Assembly: GCA_023374025.1 (NCBI GenBank)
Contig: SIJG01000005.1
Location: 3,711,542 to 3,775,541 of the forward strand
Source: Heterodera schachtii
Taxonomy: Eukaryota > Nematoda > Chromadorea > Rhabditida > Heteroderidae
Reading direction: 5' to 3'
DNA: 64,000 nucleotides
Below the pieces are notes generated by a model. The model searched no databases. It worked only from the letters and a program-made list of their open reading frames with translations, and was not told where the DNA came from. Positions within the stretch are counted from its first letter, which is position 1. Each line of letters begins with the position of its first letter. Positions 10,601-22,500 of this stretch are shown here, one piece after another. Both the position numbers and the translations under genes were made by a program.

Positions 10601-13526
10601 TCACTTTGGCTTTTTGCCTCTGCCACCACTGCTGTTGATTGTCCCCGAGTCAGACTTGGCGGTGTACTGCTCGCCCTTGACGATGCTTAATTTATAGAAG
10701 ATATTACGCCAAACACCTAATTAATTTAGGTACTCAAAATTTTGGTGTTGTCAGCAACTTTGTTTATGAATAATTTACGAAAAAATATTTTTGGTGAAAA
10801 TTATTCGTCCATTTCCTTATTACCGTATTTTTTACAGTACATAGTTTGTTGCTCCGTATTAACTCACGTCTTCCGCGTCGATGATGAAACTGGTAGCGTT
10901 TTATCAGTTCTCCCGAATGGCCATAGGTCGATTTGCTTGGTCGTCGCACCGTTCGCTGCTCCGCTTCCGCAATAAGTTGCGCTACAGTCTTTTCCCTTGC
11001 ATGCTGTAGCAGTTGGGCTACCGTATTTTTGCCTTCTCCCTCATACGGTGGCGATTGTCCGACTTTATGTTGGACCAATGGCTTCTTGCCGTTGGCCATC
11101 TCTGCTTCTGTGCCCTCTTCAGCGATCAGTTGGCGCATCGTCTTGGGTTGTTCGACAACCGCATACGGTAAGTCCTCTTCATACGGTAATTGTTGGCTTT
11201 TCATTTCTTCCGCAATCATTGGTCGTTTGCCTTTGGCCACTTCTGCCCTCGCAATTTTGTGTTCTTTTGTTGTAAAATGATACAAAAATTGACCCAAAAA
11301 TTATATATATAAAAAGGGTAAATAAATCAAACTTTTTGGTCCAAACCCGAAAGCGCAACAGTTATGAAGCATTTGGGAAAATTTGAAGTGCCTTTTTGAA
11401 TATTTGGCAGCATCTTATTTGAATAAAAATCAAAAATTTTTCAAAATTTAAAATTTATAAAAAATTAATTTATCAAATTTGTTGGGGAATTTGCTCCCCG
11501 ATCCTCGAGGGTTGGGGAGGAACGCCTAATGTAAATCACTGATTGTTTTTCCTTATCATTCCCTCATTTATTTTACCGGCATTGGCACTGCTCCGTTCGG
11601 CAGCGGATGAGGAGGTCTCCCCCCGTTGATCAAATGATGTTGATCGCTGCTGGTGATGATCATTTTCATATTTCATAAGAAGTTCTTTGATTGCGGCGAT
11701 GTCACCCGCTGACAGTGAACGTTTTCTTGCTAACATCGCTTTCTGATCAGTGGCGGGGCTGCTGGGATGAAAATCAGCTGATGAGAGGGGCAAGCCTAAA
11801 CAGTGATCAAACAGTAACAGACCAACTGATCACTGATCATTTCTACAAGTCATCTTTCAATCGAGTCATATTTTTAATCATTTAATAGATATCTTGAATC
11901 TGGACACCTTTGTGCTTATTTTTTGGTCCGTCACCTTTCTGATCTGGGCCCTGTTTTTTTTTACAAAAATTTGAATCAAAATTTAGTACCGAAAGACAAA
12001 TCCGAGTTCCATATATCAATTTGCTCATTTGTCTGATCACTTTGCTTTTGTTTGTTTATTGTAGTGATGATTAGGGATACGATTTTTAGGTTTTTACCTG
12101 TTTTTTCCTCAACTCCCAGTGGTCTAAACACATGAAAAACATCTTTTTTCGATTGTTGTTAAGCTACTTTTCGAGTTTTTGCACCTATTTTCAATTTTTT
12201 ATTTAGCACCTAAAACCTAAAAAAATTAAAAAAAAAACTATTTTCAACTATTTTGGCGTTTTGCCCAAAATTTTAACAAAAATGTTAGAAAAACGAAAAA
12301 TACACCCCTAAGAAGCGAACCTAAAATTTCTGAAACCTCTAAAAAATGAAAAATTTTCTCAAAAATTCATCTCAAAATAATTTATTTATTTATTTGCATG
12401 ACAAGAATTTTTGGTTTTAAAAATTACTTATCTCATTACTGGTAATTTTTTGCTTTTTGGATAAAATTTTTATTAAATTTCAAACTTTTTAGCAACAATT
12501 TTGGGGTTTTTTAGAACATCAAAACTAACTATTTTGGCACTTTTTAGCACCCACAAATCGTATCCCTAGTGATGATGCTCGTTTCGTTCATTACACTTTT
12601 TTCGTGGTCTATTCTTGAGTAGGTCCCGAGCATCATAATTACATTTGTTTATGGCATTTTGCTCACCGTCCTGATCATTGCTTTCCCAATCGATCTGTGG
12701 CCAATGGTCCTCACTTGATTGGCCCTCAAACTTTGAAATCCAATCAGTCACTTGCGTCTCCAAATTTGAAATGCGCTTCTCAAAGCGTCGGTTCATCAAA
12801 TTGCTCGGAAGTGTTGGCGTAGCCCTTGGCCTTGGTATCGTAATGAAGTGGCCAAGCATTTGTTCAAGCTTGGCCAGGCGTCGGTCAATGCTGCTGCTTG
12901 ACAAATTTGAGCCTTCTAAAGGGGACAATTAGCAAAGCAATTACCGTAAATTTATGTTATTTAAAACGGTATGGTAATGGAGAATTCCGCAAAACTTTTC
13001 ATACTCATATTTCCAATTTTTCAACTTATCTTTAAAATTTCAGATGGGCATGGAAAAAATGGGAAATTTTTATGGCGCCAATTTTGGAGCATTTTGTATC
13101 AAATTTTGTAATAAAAACTAATTAAATTTAATATAGAAAATCTGTACCTGTACTTGTATACACAAAAAATGCCAGGCCTGTTAGACAAGTACAGGATTGA
13201 CAGCCGATTCAAAAAACTTTACCTGTTTTTCTTGGGGGTGATTCCCCCTCATTCAGACGTGTGCCAGCCGACGTGGATGCCATGCCAGCATTCCCCGCTG
13301 GGCCAGTGCCAATGTCAGAAACATTGCCAAGTTCGGCATTGGCACGGTTCCGTGGTGCCTGTACAGTTTCTTCTTCTTCGCATTCGGCAGTTGATGACTG
13401 TTGCTTCTTCTTTTTCTTGATTTTATTAAGCGAAATTGATGAAGCACAAGCACCAGCCAATGTTTGATGAACATAAAGCAGCACAAAAAGGAGGAGGAAA
13501 ACGGCGGAGAGAAATTTACGCTTCAT
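10601..13526 (-). CDS. Secreted low-complexity protein, five exons
   Basis: Proposed exons are 13526-13223, 12915-12667, 11795-11577, 11263-10868 and 10716-10601; every junction is phase 1 and the total is 427 codons plus stop. Residues 1-25 (MKRKFLSAVFLLLFVLLYVH...) are a signal peptide. Exon 2 has coiled-coil-like heptads (RRLAKLEQMLGHF, KRISNLETQVTDWISKF). Exon 4 has imperfect internal repeats (TMRQLIAEE, TVAQLLQHA, TVAQLIAEA; KRPMIAEEM and KKPLVQHKV, each followed by PYE). The last exon ends GRGKKPK. Exon 4 uses a weak AAAAG acceptor. The frame of exon 2 stays open beyond its donor (GACG|GTGAGC at 12667) until the MITE, so intron retention would give a shorter isoform. I recognise no family; a secreted gland or cuticle protein is possible. 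Confidence 0.6.
12072..12568. mobile_element. hAT-type MITE inside intron 2
   Basis: Terminal inverted repeats TAGGGATACGATTT...AAATCGTATCCCTA are flanked by an 8-bp target duplication GTGATGAT (12064-12071 and 12569-12576). The interior is AT-rich and non-coding. It lies in the second intron of the 427-codon gene, on whose strand the first terminal bases supply a TAG stop in the frame that runs out of exon 2. Confidence 0.85.
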
Positions 13527-14254
13527 TTTTGCCTAATCTAAGCAAATTTATTTAAGAAAGTGCCAAAAATTAGCGGGAAAATGCCAAAAAATGAAAAATA
13601 TGTTGAAGAATTAATTATTTTAAATTATTAATTTCAATTCAATTAAGTAAAATCTAATTCAATTTTATGTGTCATATTTAATATTAAAAGTAATTTCAAA
13701 CTAATTATAATTGTAAAACATTTAATTATGATTTTTTTATCAAAATAATATAATATTAATTTATTTCAATTGTAAAAAATAACTGAGAAAATATTTTTTT
13801 TTGCTTGTAATATGTGCATTGAATGGTTATTTGCCACGTTGAATTAGTGGCAATGTCAATTTATTTATTAAGAAAGTCACTTTTTTCAAAAAAAATTTTT
13901 ACTTTTTAATTATTTTTTTTAGTATTTTCCCCGGTTCGGAAGTTAAAAATGAAGAAATAAATTATTTAAAATTGATTGAATTAATCTGTTTTATTTTATT
14001 TTAAGGTTTGACGAAAAATTTTTACATCAAAAATGACAAAATTTTTAATATGTGTAAAAGGGGCAATTAGCTAATTAATACGTTATAAATAAACCGCAAA
14101 AATAGGTAAATCATTTCTTAATGATTTTATGTCTTAAAAGAATAAAATTTATTATTATAAATGTGAAAACCATAACAATGGCCAATTTAAGAGAATAATC
14201 TTTCATAGCAAATATGAACGCATTCAAAAATAATCACTGGCTTGTGCCATCGTT
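13527..14254. other. Intergenic, no gene seen
   Basis: AT-rich spacer. Its segment about 13800-14250 reappears inverted at about 57100-57540, marking the edge of the duplicated block. Confidence 0.5.
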
Positions 14255-15805
14255 TTATGCCATTTTCCGTCCGCTCCGTCCGCCACCGATCGCTTTGTTC
14301 ACCGCCCCATTGGCCACTCGGCCACCGATTGTGCTGATCACTCCGTCGAACAGGGAAGTGCCAATGCCGGACAACACGGCTGTGCCACCACCACCGCCAC
14401 CATTGCCGTTTGTTGCTGTTGTTGGCGGTGATTCCTTTTTTGGGTCCGCCGCTTCATCCCGTTCGGCTTGCGCATCATGACGGCCATCGTTATTGTTTTT
14501 CGTGCCATCATCGCCGGCTTCTTTGCTCCCAGTTTGGCACGCGCTACTGCCTCCATTTTGGTCATCACCATTTCCGAATTGGCCACTTTGGCTTCCGATT
14601 TGACCATCTCCGTTTCCAAATTGGCCATTTTGGCTTCCAATTTGGCCACCTCCGTTTCCGAATTGGCCACTTTGGCTTCCGATTTGACCATCTCCGTTTC
14701 CAAATTGGCCATTTTGGCTTCCAATTTGGCCACCTCCGTTTCCGAATTGGCCACTTTGGCTTCCGATTTGACCATCTCCGTTTCCAAATTGGCCATTTTG
14801 GCTTCCAATTTGGCCACCTCCGTTTCCGAATTGGCCACTTTGGCTTCCGATTTGACCATCTCCGTTTCCAAATTGGCCACTTTGTCTTCCGATTTGACCA
14901 TCTCCTTTTCCTAATTGGCCATTTTGGTCCTTCCCGGTTTCATTTTGATTATTTGAACCTCTTTGGCCGTTTTCATTTCCAAATTGATCATTTGGCAGAT
15001 TAGGACTGTCAGTTTGGCCTCTTTGATCAGTGACTTCACTTCCCATTTTTTTGTTTTCGCCTTCCATTTGGTCATTTTGCCCACTTCCTCCTCCTCCCAT
15101 TTGTCCGTTTTGCCCATTTCCTCCTCCGAATCGACCATTTCCTCCTAAGTATTGTCCATTTTGCCAATTTCCTCCTCCTCCTCCTCCCATTTGTCCGTTT
15201 TGCCCATTTCCTCCTCCGAATCGACCATTTCCTCCTAAGTATTGTCCATTTTGCCAATTTCCTCCTCCTCCCATTTGTCCGTTTTGCCCATTTCCTCCTC
15301 CGAGTCGACCATTTCCTCCTAAGTATTGTCCATTTTGCCAATTTCCTACTCTTCCTCCTTCTCCAAATTGTCCGTTTTGCCAATTTCCTCCTCCGTTGCC
15401 ATTTCCATTTCCGAATTGGCCATTTCGCCACCCAAATTGTCCGCTTTGGCCTTCAAAGTTGCCATTTCCGCTTCCATGTTGCCCATTTGTCCACCCAACC
15501 GGGCCATTTGCAGCTCCTTTTCCATTTTGCCAATTTCCATTTCCAAATTGGCCATTTTGCCCTCGAATTTGGCCATTTCCTGCAACCTGTCGTCCATTTT
15601 GCCAACTTCCGCTTCCATGTTGGCCATTTTCTCCACCAGTTTTTCCAAGTTTGCCATTTCCATTTACAGTTACAGATTGACCAATTGCTCCACCGTAACC
15701 ATACCCACCGTCTTCACTGAATTGTCCATTAATTACTGTGCAGAAAAACATTGCCAAAACAACAGCAATCATAAAGAAATGATGAAGAAAAGTAGACGAC
15801 AGCAT
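14255..15805 (-). CDS. Secreted Gly/Asn/Gln repeat protein
   Basis: A single-exon 516-residue ORF. Residues 1-27 (MLSSTFLHHFFMIAVVLAMF...) are a signal peptide. The body is repeats rich in Gly, Asn and Gln: WQNGQ/NGQFG motifs in the N-terminal half, a block with three larger repeats (QNGQYLGGNGRFGGGNGQ), then about nine 14-residue units alternating GNGDGQIGSQSGQF and GNGGGQIGSQNGQF (an 84-bp higher-order unit). The C-terminus leaves the repeat and contains GTSLFDGVISTIGGRVANG and ends RKMA. The first ~130 residues nearly match the N-terminus of the peroxidase fusion at 22952. No enzyme domain is present; an extracellular structural or host-facing role is inference. Confidence 0.75.
   Translation of the reverse strand: MLSSTFLHHFFMIAVVLAMFFCTVINGQFSEDGGYGYGGAIGQSVTVNGNGKLGKTGGENGQHGSGSWQNGRQVAGNGQIRGQNGQFGNGNWQNGKGAANGPVGWTNGQHGSGNGNFEGQSGQFGWRNGQFGNGNGNGGGNWQNGQFGEGGRVGNWQNGQYLGGNGRLGGGNGQNGQMGGGGNWQNGQYLGGNGRFGGGNGQNGQMGGGGGGNWQNGQYLGGNGRFGGGNGQNGQMGGGGSGQNDQMEGENKKMGSEVTDQRGQTDSPNLPNDQFGNENGQRGSNNQNETGKDQNGQLGKGDGQIGRQSGQFGNGDGQIGSQSGQFGNGGGQIGSQNGQFGNGDGQIGSQSGQFGNGGGQIGSQNGQFGNGDGQIGSQSGQFGNGGGQIGSQNGQFGNGDGQIGSQSGQFGNGDDQNGGSSACQTGSKEAGDDGTKNNNDGRHDAQAERDEAADPKKESPPTTATNGNGGGGGGTAVLSGIGTSLFDGVISTIGGRVANGAVNKAIGGGRSGRKMA
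14565..14935. repeat. 42-bp minisatellite in repeat protein
   Basis: Tandem 42-bp units, alternating in two types so the true period is 84 bp. They encode the 14-residue units of the gene above. The length is a multiple of three, so several frames on both strands are open; those are shadows. Confidence 0.8.
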
Positions 15806-16373
15806 TATTATTATTTGCTTAATTTAAAATTTTAATTAAAAAAAAATTTAGTTTTAAATATCAAAAATTTACTTAACTGAAATATAAATAAAAGAAAATA
15901 AATTAAATAATAAAAAAAAATGTTAAAAGATCAAATTCCAAATAAAATTATTCGTTTATATAACCGAATTTGAGCGTTAAAATTTTAAATTTGTTCAATC
16001 GACGAACAAACGAAGAAAAAAGTGTTTACAAATTAGTAAGTAATTGGAAATTGGCCAAACTAATCAACCAAATTAAGAAGGGGAATACCTAAGACAATAA
16101 AAGAAAGTAAATAATTTAACAGTTAACGGAACTAATTGACGTAATTAAAACATGGCATTTGCGGGTGCCAAATAAAATTCAAGTGTTAAATACCAATTTT
16201 TGATATAAAATATTTTTAATATGTAGAAGTTGCTATAAAAAAGTAATAAAATTAATTGGCATTTCTTTAAAAACTTCTTACTATTCTTTGTTGTTTTTTT
16301 ACTTTACATCAAAGATAAAATTAGAATTTGATGACTAATTAACACTTAAACATTTAACGCAAATTTGTTAATC

Positions 16374-16441
16374 CGGTGGTACTCGAACCCATCGAACCCA
16401 TGGCCCTTCCAAAATGTTTTAACCGACTGAGCTACAGGCTT
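16374..16441 (-). other. Degenerate tRNA-like sequence
   Basis: The minus strand reads TAGCTCAGTCGGTTAAA (box A-like), then GGGTTCGATGGGTTCGAG (a duplicated box B-like element). The D stem and acceptor stem do not close, so a functional tRNA is unlikely; a tRNA pseudogene or SINE head is possible. Confidence 0.35.
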
Positions 16442-16580
16442 ACAAAAACAAAGTAAGGTCCCCAGGAATAAATATCCTCCAATTCCAAGACTAAATTCAT
16501 TTATCAAACTCATACAAATAAAAACAATAATTAAACAAAATTAATATTTAAATGCGTCATTATTGAATAGTCATCATTAG

Positions 16581-19500
16581 TTAATCGCTCCATTTGCGCA
16601 GGTCCAACTGGGCCAATCTGGCACATGGCACTGTGCCGATCGCTGATGGAAGCAGAAGCGCGTCGAACGGCACTTTGCTGATGTGGTCACCATTATCACA
16701 AAGCAGACGCGCCATACTGTGAGCCGGGAGATAATTATTGGATTAATTGTGTGTCCGACCATGCCGTTAGACGTGCCGGGGAATTTTTTGATTTTTGGAT
16801 TATGAAAATTGACCAGACTTTTCAAGGAATGATCACTTTCCTTGAAATTTTATTCTCATTATGGGTCAATTAAGCCCTTGATGTTCATTAATGAGCTCGG
16901 CAAATAAGACAATAATCCGCATTTATTCACTTTTGCCACCTTGTCTTTTTCAGCTCGGCCAATTGAGCACTGGAAAAAATGCCGGGACTTTCGTAGTAAA
17001 ACCTTGAAAAATGGCTCAATTGTCAAATTTCGGGTTTTTTTCTTCTTAATTTTCCACCTGTCCCCGTCCCGCGTGCGCTTGAACTGATCACCAATTATGC
17101 AGGCAAAAGTTGGGCCAACCAAAGCACCGATCAGCGGCTCTTCCACCAATCCACCGACGTACAAATCAATGTCATCTCAATTTGGGATGAAGTGATATCC
17201 TATTTTCAATTTTTGTTATATTATAATTCTGATTAGATTGAGACAATTAAATATTCATTGATGAGATATTGATCAAAATTTTATTGAAGAAATTAATTAA
17301 CTTTGGGTTTTTTAAACCGAAAAACTAGCAGATCAATTGTAAACAAAAAAAGCATCTGTAGAATTAATAATTCATATTCAAAAATAATTTCATGTATAAT
17401 TTTTCGACCAAAAAGCTAATTTATATAAATTTTGAAATAAAATTTGACGCTTACACATATTAAAATAATCGATCTAAAAAAATTGAAATTATTTAGCACC
17501 AATTAATTTGTGTTCCTATTTCGCCCTTTTGGTCCTATTTTCGTCTTTTAGATCTCCTAAATCCTACCTCTAATACGGCAGTCTTCCGTCCTAAAAATAC
17601 TAATCACTAATCTCAGTTATTTATCTCTAATTAGCCGGCAGTTTGATCACTAGTGAGTATTTTTTCTCACCCGGTGATTCGTACAGTGACGACAGCGCCC
17701 CCCGAATTGCCGGGTCTCTGATCAGATCAGCGAGTTGGTCAAATGTGCTGAAGGCATTTAGTCCGCAAGCGCGTCTCATTTTGTTGTAACTCGGAAGGCC
17801 GTGGTCTCTTCCGCGCGCAATGTTTAGCGTGCCGAGATCAGTGCTTGAAATTATTTTAGCTAAAAATGTCCAATTGGATGCCAAGCAAGATGAAAATTAA
17901 AAATTTTAAATTTTGAATAATGTCCATTTCGATCATTTATTCAATTTTGATGCACTTTGTCACATTGTTTGTTTTGTCCAATTTAGATCAATTTTCACAA
18001 TGTTTTTGTTTTCCTTCGGCCATCCTTTTTTCCCACTTTGACCATTTGGTCGTATTTTTTTTTTTTGTTCTATTTTGGTGATTTGTCCCAGTTCGCTCAG
18101 ATCATTTGTCCCCCCTTCGTTCAATTGTCCAATTTTCCGTGATTTATCCCTTTTGCAATTCATTCATTGCCCATTTGTATTTTTTCGATCATTTGTCCCA
18201 TTTTGTGCCATGTTTTACATACGTTGAAAACAGATAGTCCGTCACCGCAGCAGTCATTTGTTGTGGTCGCTTAATTGGCGTGTTCCACAAGCCGCGCAGC
18301 ACCGGGTCAATGCCGCCCTCAGACAACAATTTTTGCGATTTGAAAGTGCCTTTAAGTGCAATAATTTTTTGTTGGCATTTTTTTGAAATGCCAAACTTAT
18401 TGCCTTCATTTAATGGAAATGGTCCCGCCGCAATTGACTGGCTATTCTCCATGAGTCGGGAATATTGTTCCTGAAAAATTTCAATGGTCAGCCAATCAAA
18501 CAAACCAATAAAATTTTAAATTTCAGAGTAATTTCTTAGCAAATTTCAGTAAAAATTTTAAATTTTCCGTCGCGGCGCCATTTGCGCCACCGCGTCAATA
18601 AGTTTTTTGTATCAATTCACTCTCTGACTGACAAATCACTCATCGTATTGTCATCTTTAAAAATCTCCCGATCATACTGTAAACCCGTCAAAACTGACTA
18701 CGATCGTTCCGTGACCAAAACGGAACGCGGCGGCGGTGAACTCATTGGCCACGGTGGGGTCAACATTTTGGTCATATCCGTTGTAGGGCCCAATCAGACG
18801 TTCAGCGGATGGGCCAAGCATCAACGGAATGAATTCATTGTAGAGGACGGCTTGAATTTCGGCACCGACAATTTTGCGAGTCTCCTACAGTTTTTTAAAT
18901 GCCGGCAAAAATTATAAGTAAAGGCAATAAATTAAAAACAAATTTTTTTTTCCGTATGATTCAGAAACTTAATTATTGATTAATCAAGATCAGTATCTAG
19001 GACCAAATATCATTTAATTACAAAGTAAAAGTTTGGCACTATTTTTGCCGTTTTTGATTTTTTGCCTTTTTTCTCACTTGAAAAAGTCGGTCACCACTCC
19101 ATGCCCGGTTCAATGATTGCAATTCTCGGGCAATTCTGTCAAATGCCTGTGAAAGTGAAGAAAATGTGATAAGGAATTTCGGTCGAGAAATGAAAAAAGA
19201 AAATCCGGGAAGTTTTCCAATGGCAATAGAGAAATTTTACGCACACCACTAATGGACTTTCAATTAGACCAATAGGCCTTTTGAGGCGTTGAAGTAGCTT
19301 TTTTAAAATGAGTATTTGCCGTTTTTTTGACCTTGTTTTGGCAATTTGGGGATTTTGCCAACTTCAAAACTGGTCCATTTTTTGCCAAAATCTGCTACCA
19401 AATCGCACAAAAATTCCAAAAATTTCCCGTAACACCGCCCAATCTCCAAGTCCTTAGATTCAAAAATTAGTAAAATTCATGCATTTGTTCGCTACCGTGT

Positions 19501-22500
19501 TTACACGGGTGTCGCCCGTTACAAAAGTTGCTGCTGCGCAAGTGCCGCGGTTGGTGGCGGCACCGCAACTGCTGGCATCAAACGGTAGAAGCATCATTCC
19601 GTTGAAGCTGGACATCTTCAGAAAGCCAGTACGACCGTCACGGACCTTGAGCCTAAAGCAGTTGCTGATCACTTTGATCAGTCAGCTAATCAGTGGCGGT
19701 GATTGGAAAGATTAGTGTTGCAATCAAACGCAGCTCCGATCACGGGTGATCCAGCCAAATATATCAAAAGCAGTTTTTTAGAATTGTAATAATTTGGTCT
19801 TTCTAATCCTCGCGGAGTTGTTCTGATCAGAGTACTTTCGTTCAGCTGATCAGTTTCGATCAATATTTCATTTTAAATTTAAAACGTACAAATCCTTGGC
19901 ATTTGATCCGTAAATTGTTGATCCGTCCACAAAGGCAGTGTTCTCGTTGAGCTGCTCGCGTGGCTTTCCCTGCTGTTGATCGCCCGTGCCACAAACGGAG
20001 GCCGACCGGGACACCTTCAGACAGCCCGTCTGGCGAAATCTTTTTAAAATATTCAAATCAGTGTACAAGAAAATTTGGCTGCATTTCTTTTTATAAGTAC
20101 AAATTAACTAATGGGGATGGTGCCGTACTCGGGTCTGAAATCCTCTGATTTTTTAGAATCCCCAGAACTTAATACTCTCCTAAAAAATCCCAACGAAATT
20201 TTTTGGAAATGGAATCGGCTACTGATCGTAAGCATTATTAAACTTTTATTTTGTTAAAATAAATTTTTAGAAGATTTTTGATCAGCAATATGATATTGAA
20301 AACATTGGGTTGTTGTCCTGCTCCGAAATTGGCACTGGCATACATTTGCCGACCAACGGGGCACAGGAAGAGCATGGGTCAACGGGTTGATGGGCCTAAA
20401 TTGGCTGGCTAATTAAGAATTATTAAAAAAACCAATAAAAATTAAGTCGAATGAGGATGCTACTTTTAATTTGGTCCAATCGGACCGACAAATGTCCTAG
20501 AATGATTTTGATCGGGCAGCGATTGGTTTAATTGAAGCAACCGAAAGGGCAAATGTCCCGTAAAATGTGGCAATTTAACTGGTCCAAATACATGCCGCTT
20601 TTGTCATGTCTTGTGCCATGAACTGTCCCAACTGCATAAACATGGAGTTGATCTGATCATGGATGAATGGTGTGCTTTTGGCCAACACAAAACGAGAAGC
20701 CTCGCGTGCCATTGGTCTTCGGCCCGAACCTGACAGGTCAAATTTGGGAGATTGATCGTGTTATATGTATTTATTACCAGCCGGCTCTGAGAATCCGTCC
20801 GAATAATCGGCTGGCAAATATCTAATCAAATTTAATATAATTAGTATTTTTGACAATGATTGAATAATATTTATCTAACGCTTTTTTCTTTTCCCATTTC
20901 TCAGTGATTATGTCTCGTATTTCGGTATTTTTGTGCTCCTCATGCCAAGGATTATTCAGCACAAAAAAAGTCACCGCCAATCCCGAATGCCAATTCTCAG
21001 CATTCGGGTTGGCATGCTGATCCCGAATAGTTTAAATCATCGGGATATCGGTTTTTCTTATTCAAAATTCCCTGGCTCGTAGTTCTTAATATTAGCTCTC
21101 CAAACTGACGAAAGTGATCAACAATTGATGCCAAAGCTTTCAAACATCCACCTCATATATGCCCGGAAAGAAGCGCCGAGCGTCGGACGTGCCAAATTGT
21201 TGCACACTCCGTCAATGGACCGGTACGACAAATGGTAGCACAACGCTTGGGAACAAACAGCACTGTCCGCACTTAGCTGAACCGAGTTGGGGGATAACCT
21301 GGATTATCGGCTTAATTTAAAGTCGAAATTTCCAGACTTGAGAACAGAGCCGAAAATTGGTCAAGAAATTCGAGTTGAAAATTGACCCCGGGACCGAGAC
21401 CGAGAATGATTGGGAGAGTCAAGACCGAGGCCAAAAATTCAAGAAATTTCTTGGCACAAAAACCGAGAGACCCGAGAGCTTTTTTAATTGTTATTACGAT
21501 ATATATAACTACCTGAGGAAAGCATCCGGACTTGTTCGTCCTGGCAAAGTCCGCTGCGTACAGTGTATAACGCTGTGAATTGTCCTCGATCGGATTGATC
21601 AGTCTGCCTTTAATCAGCTGTTCGATCGCTGATGACGGGTTCTTTAGAATCTGATCACAAGAATTTGATGCTGCTTGATGATGATTTGCGCCTCCTCCTT
21701 GGCTCGTCAAAGTGTTAATTGCCCATCGACCACTTTGTGCCTGGTTTAGGCCATTTTGCCAATTTCCATTTCCAAATTGGCCATTTTGGCTTCCGAATAG
21801 GCCATTTTGGCTTCCAATTTGGCCACCTCCGTTTCCGAATAGGCCATTTTGGCTTCCGATTTGGCCACCTCCGTTTCCGAATTGGCCATTTTGGCTTCCA
21901 ATTTGGCCACCTCCGTTTCCGAATAGGCCATTTTGGTTTCCGATTTGGCCACCTCCGTTTCCAAATTGGCCATTTTGGCTTCCGATTTGGCCACCTCCGT
22001 TTCCGAATAGGCCATTTTGGCTTCCGATTTGGCCACCTCCGTTTCCGAATAGGCCATTTTGGCTTCCGATTTGGCCACCTCCGTTTCCAAATTGGCCATT
22101 TTGGCTTCCGATTGGGCCACCTCCGTTTCCGAATAGGCCATTTTGGCTTCCGATTTGGCCACCTCCGTTTCCAAATTGGCCATTTTGGCTTCCGATTTGG
22201 CCACCTCCGTTTCCAAATTGGCCATTTTGGCTTCCGATTTGGCCACCTCCGTTTCCAAATTGGCCATTTTGGCTTCCGATTTGGCCACCTCCGTTTCCGA
22301 ATAGGCCATTTTGGCTTCCGATTTGGCCACCTCCGTTTCCAAATTGGCCATTTTGGCTTCCGATTGGGCCACCTCCGTTTCCGAATAGGCCATTTTGGCT
22401 TCCGATTTGGCCACCTCCGTTTCCAAATTGGCCATTTTGGCTTCCGATTTGGCCACCTCCGTTTCCAAATTGGTCACCGACTTCACTTCCCATTTTTCCG

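Noticed and set aside
10546..10685. Alternative last exon of the 10601-13526 gene using a TTAAG acceptor at 10686
   Set aside because: Phase fits, but the exon from 10716 (TTAATTAG acceptor) has stronger GC third-position bias and also fits phase.
14410..15003. Plus-strand His/Phe repeat ORFs opposite the repeat-protein gene
   Set aside because: Same cause; no signal peptide or splice partners.
16374..16441. A functional tRNA gene
   Set aside because: The D arm and acceptor stem do not pair and the box B region is duplicated.
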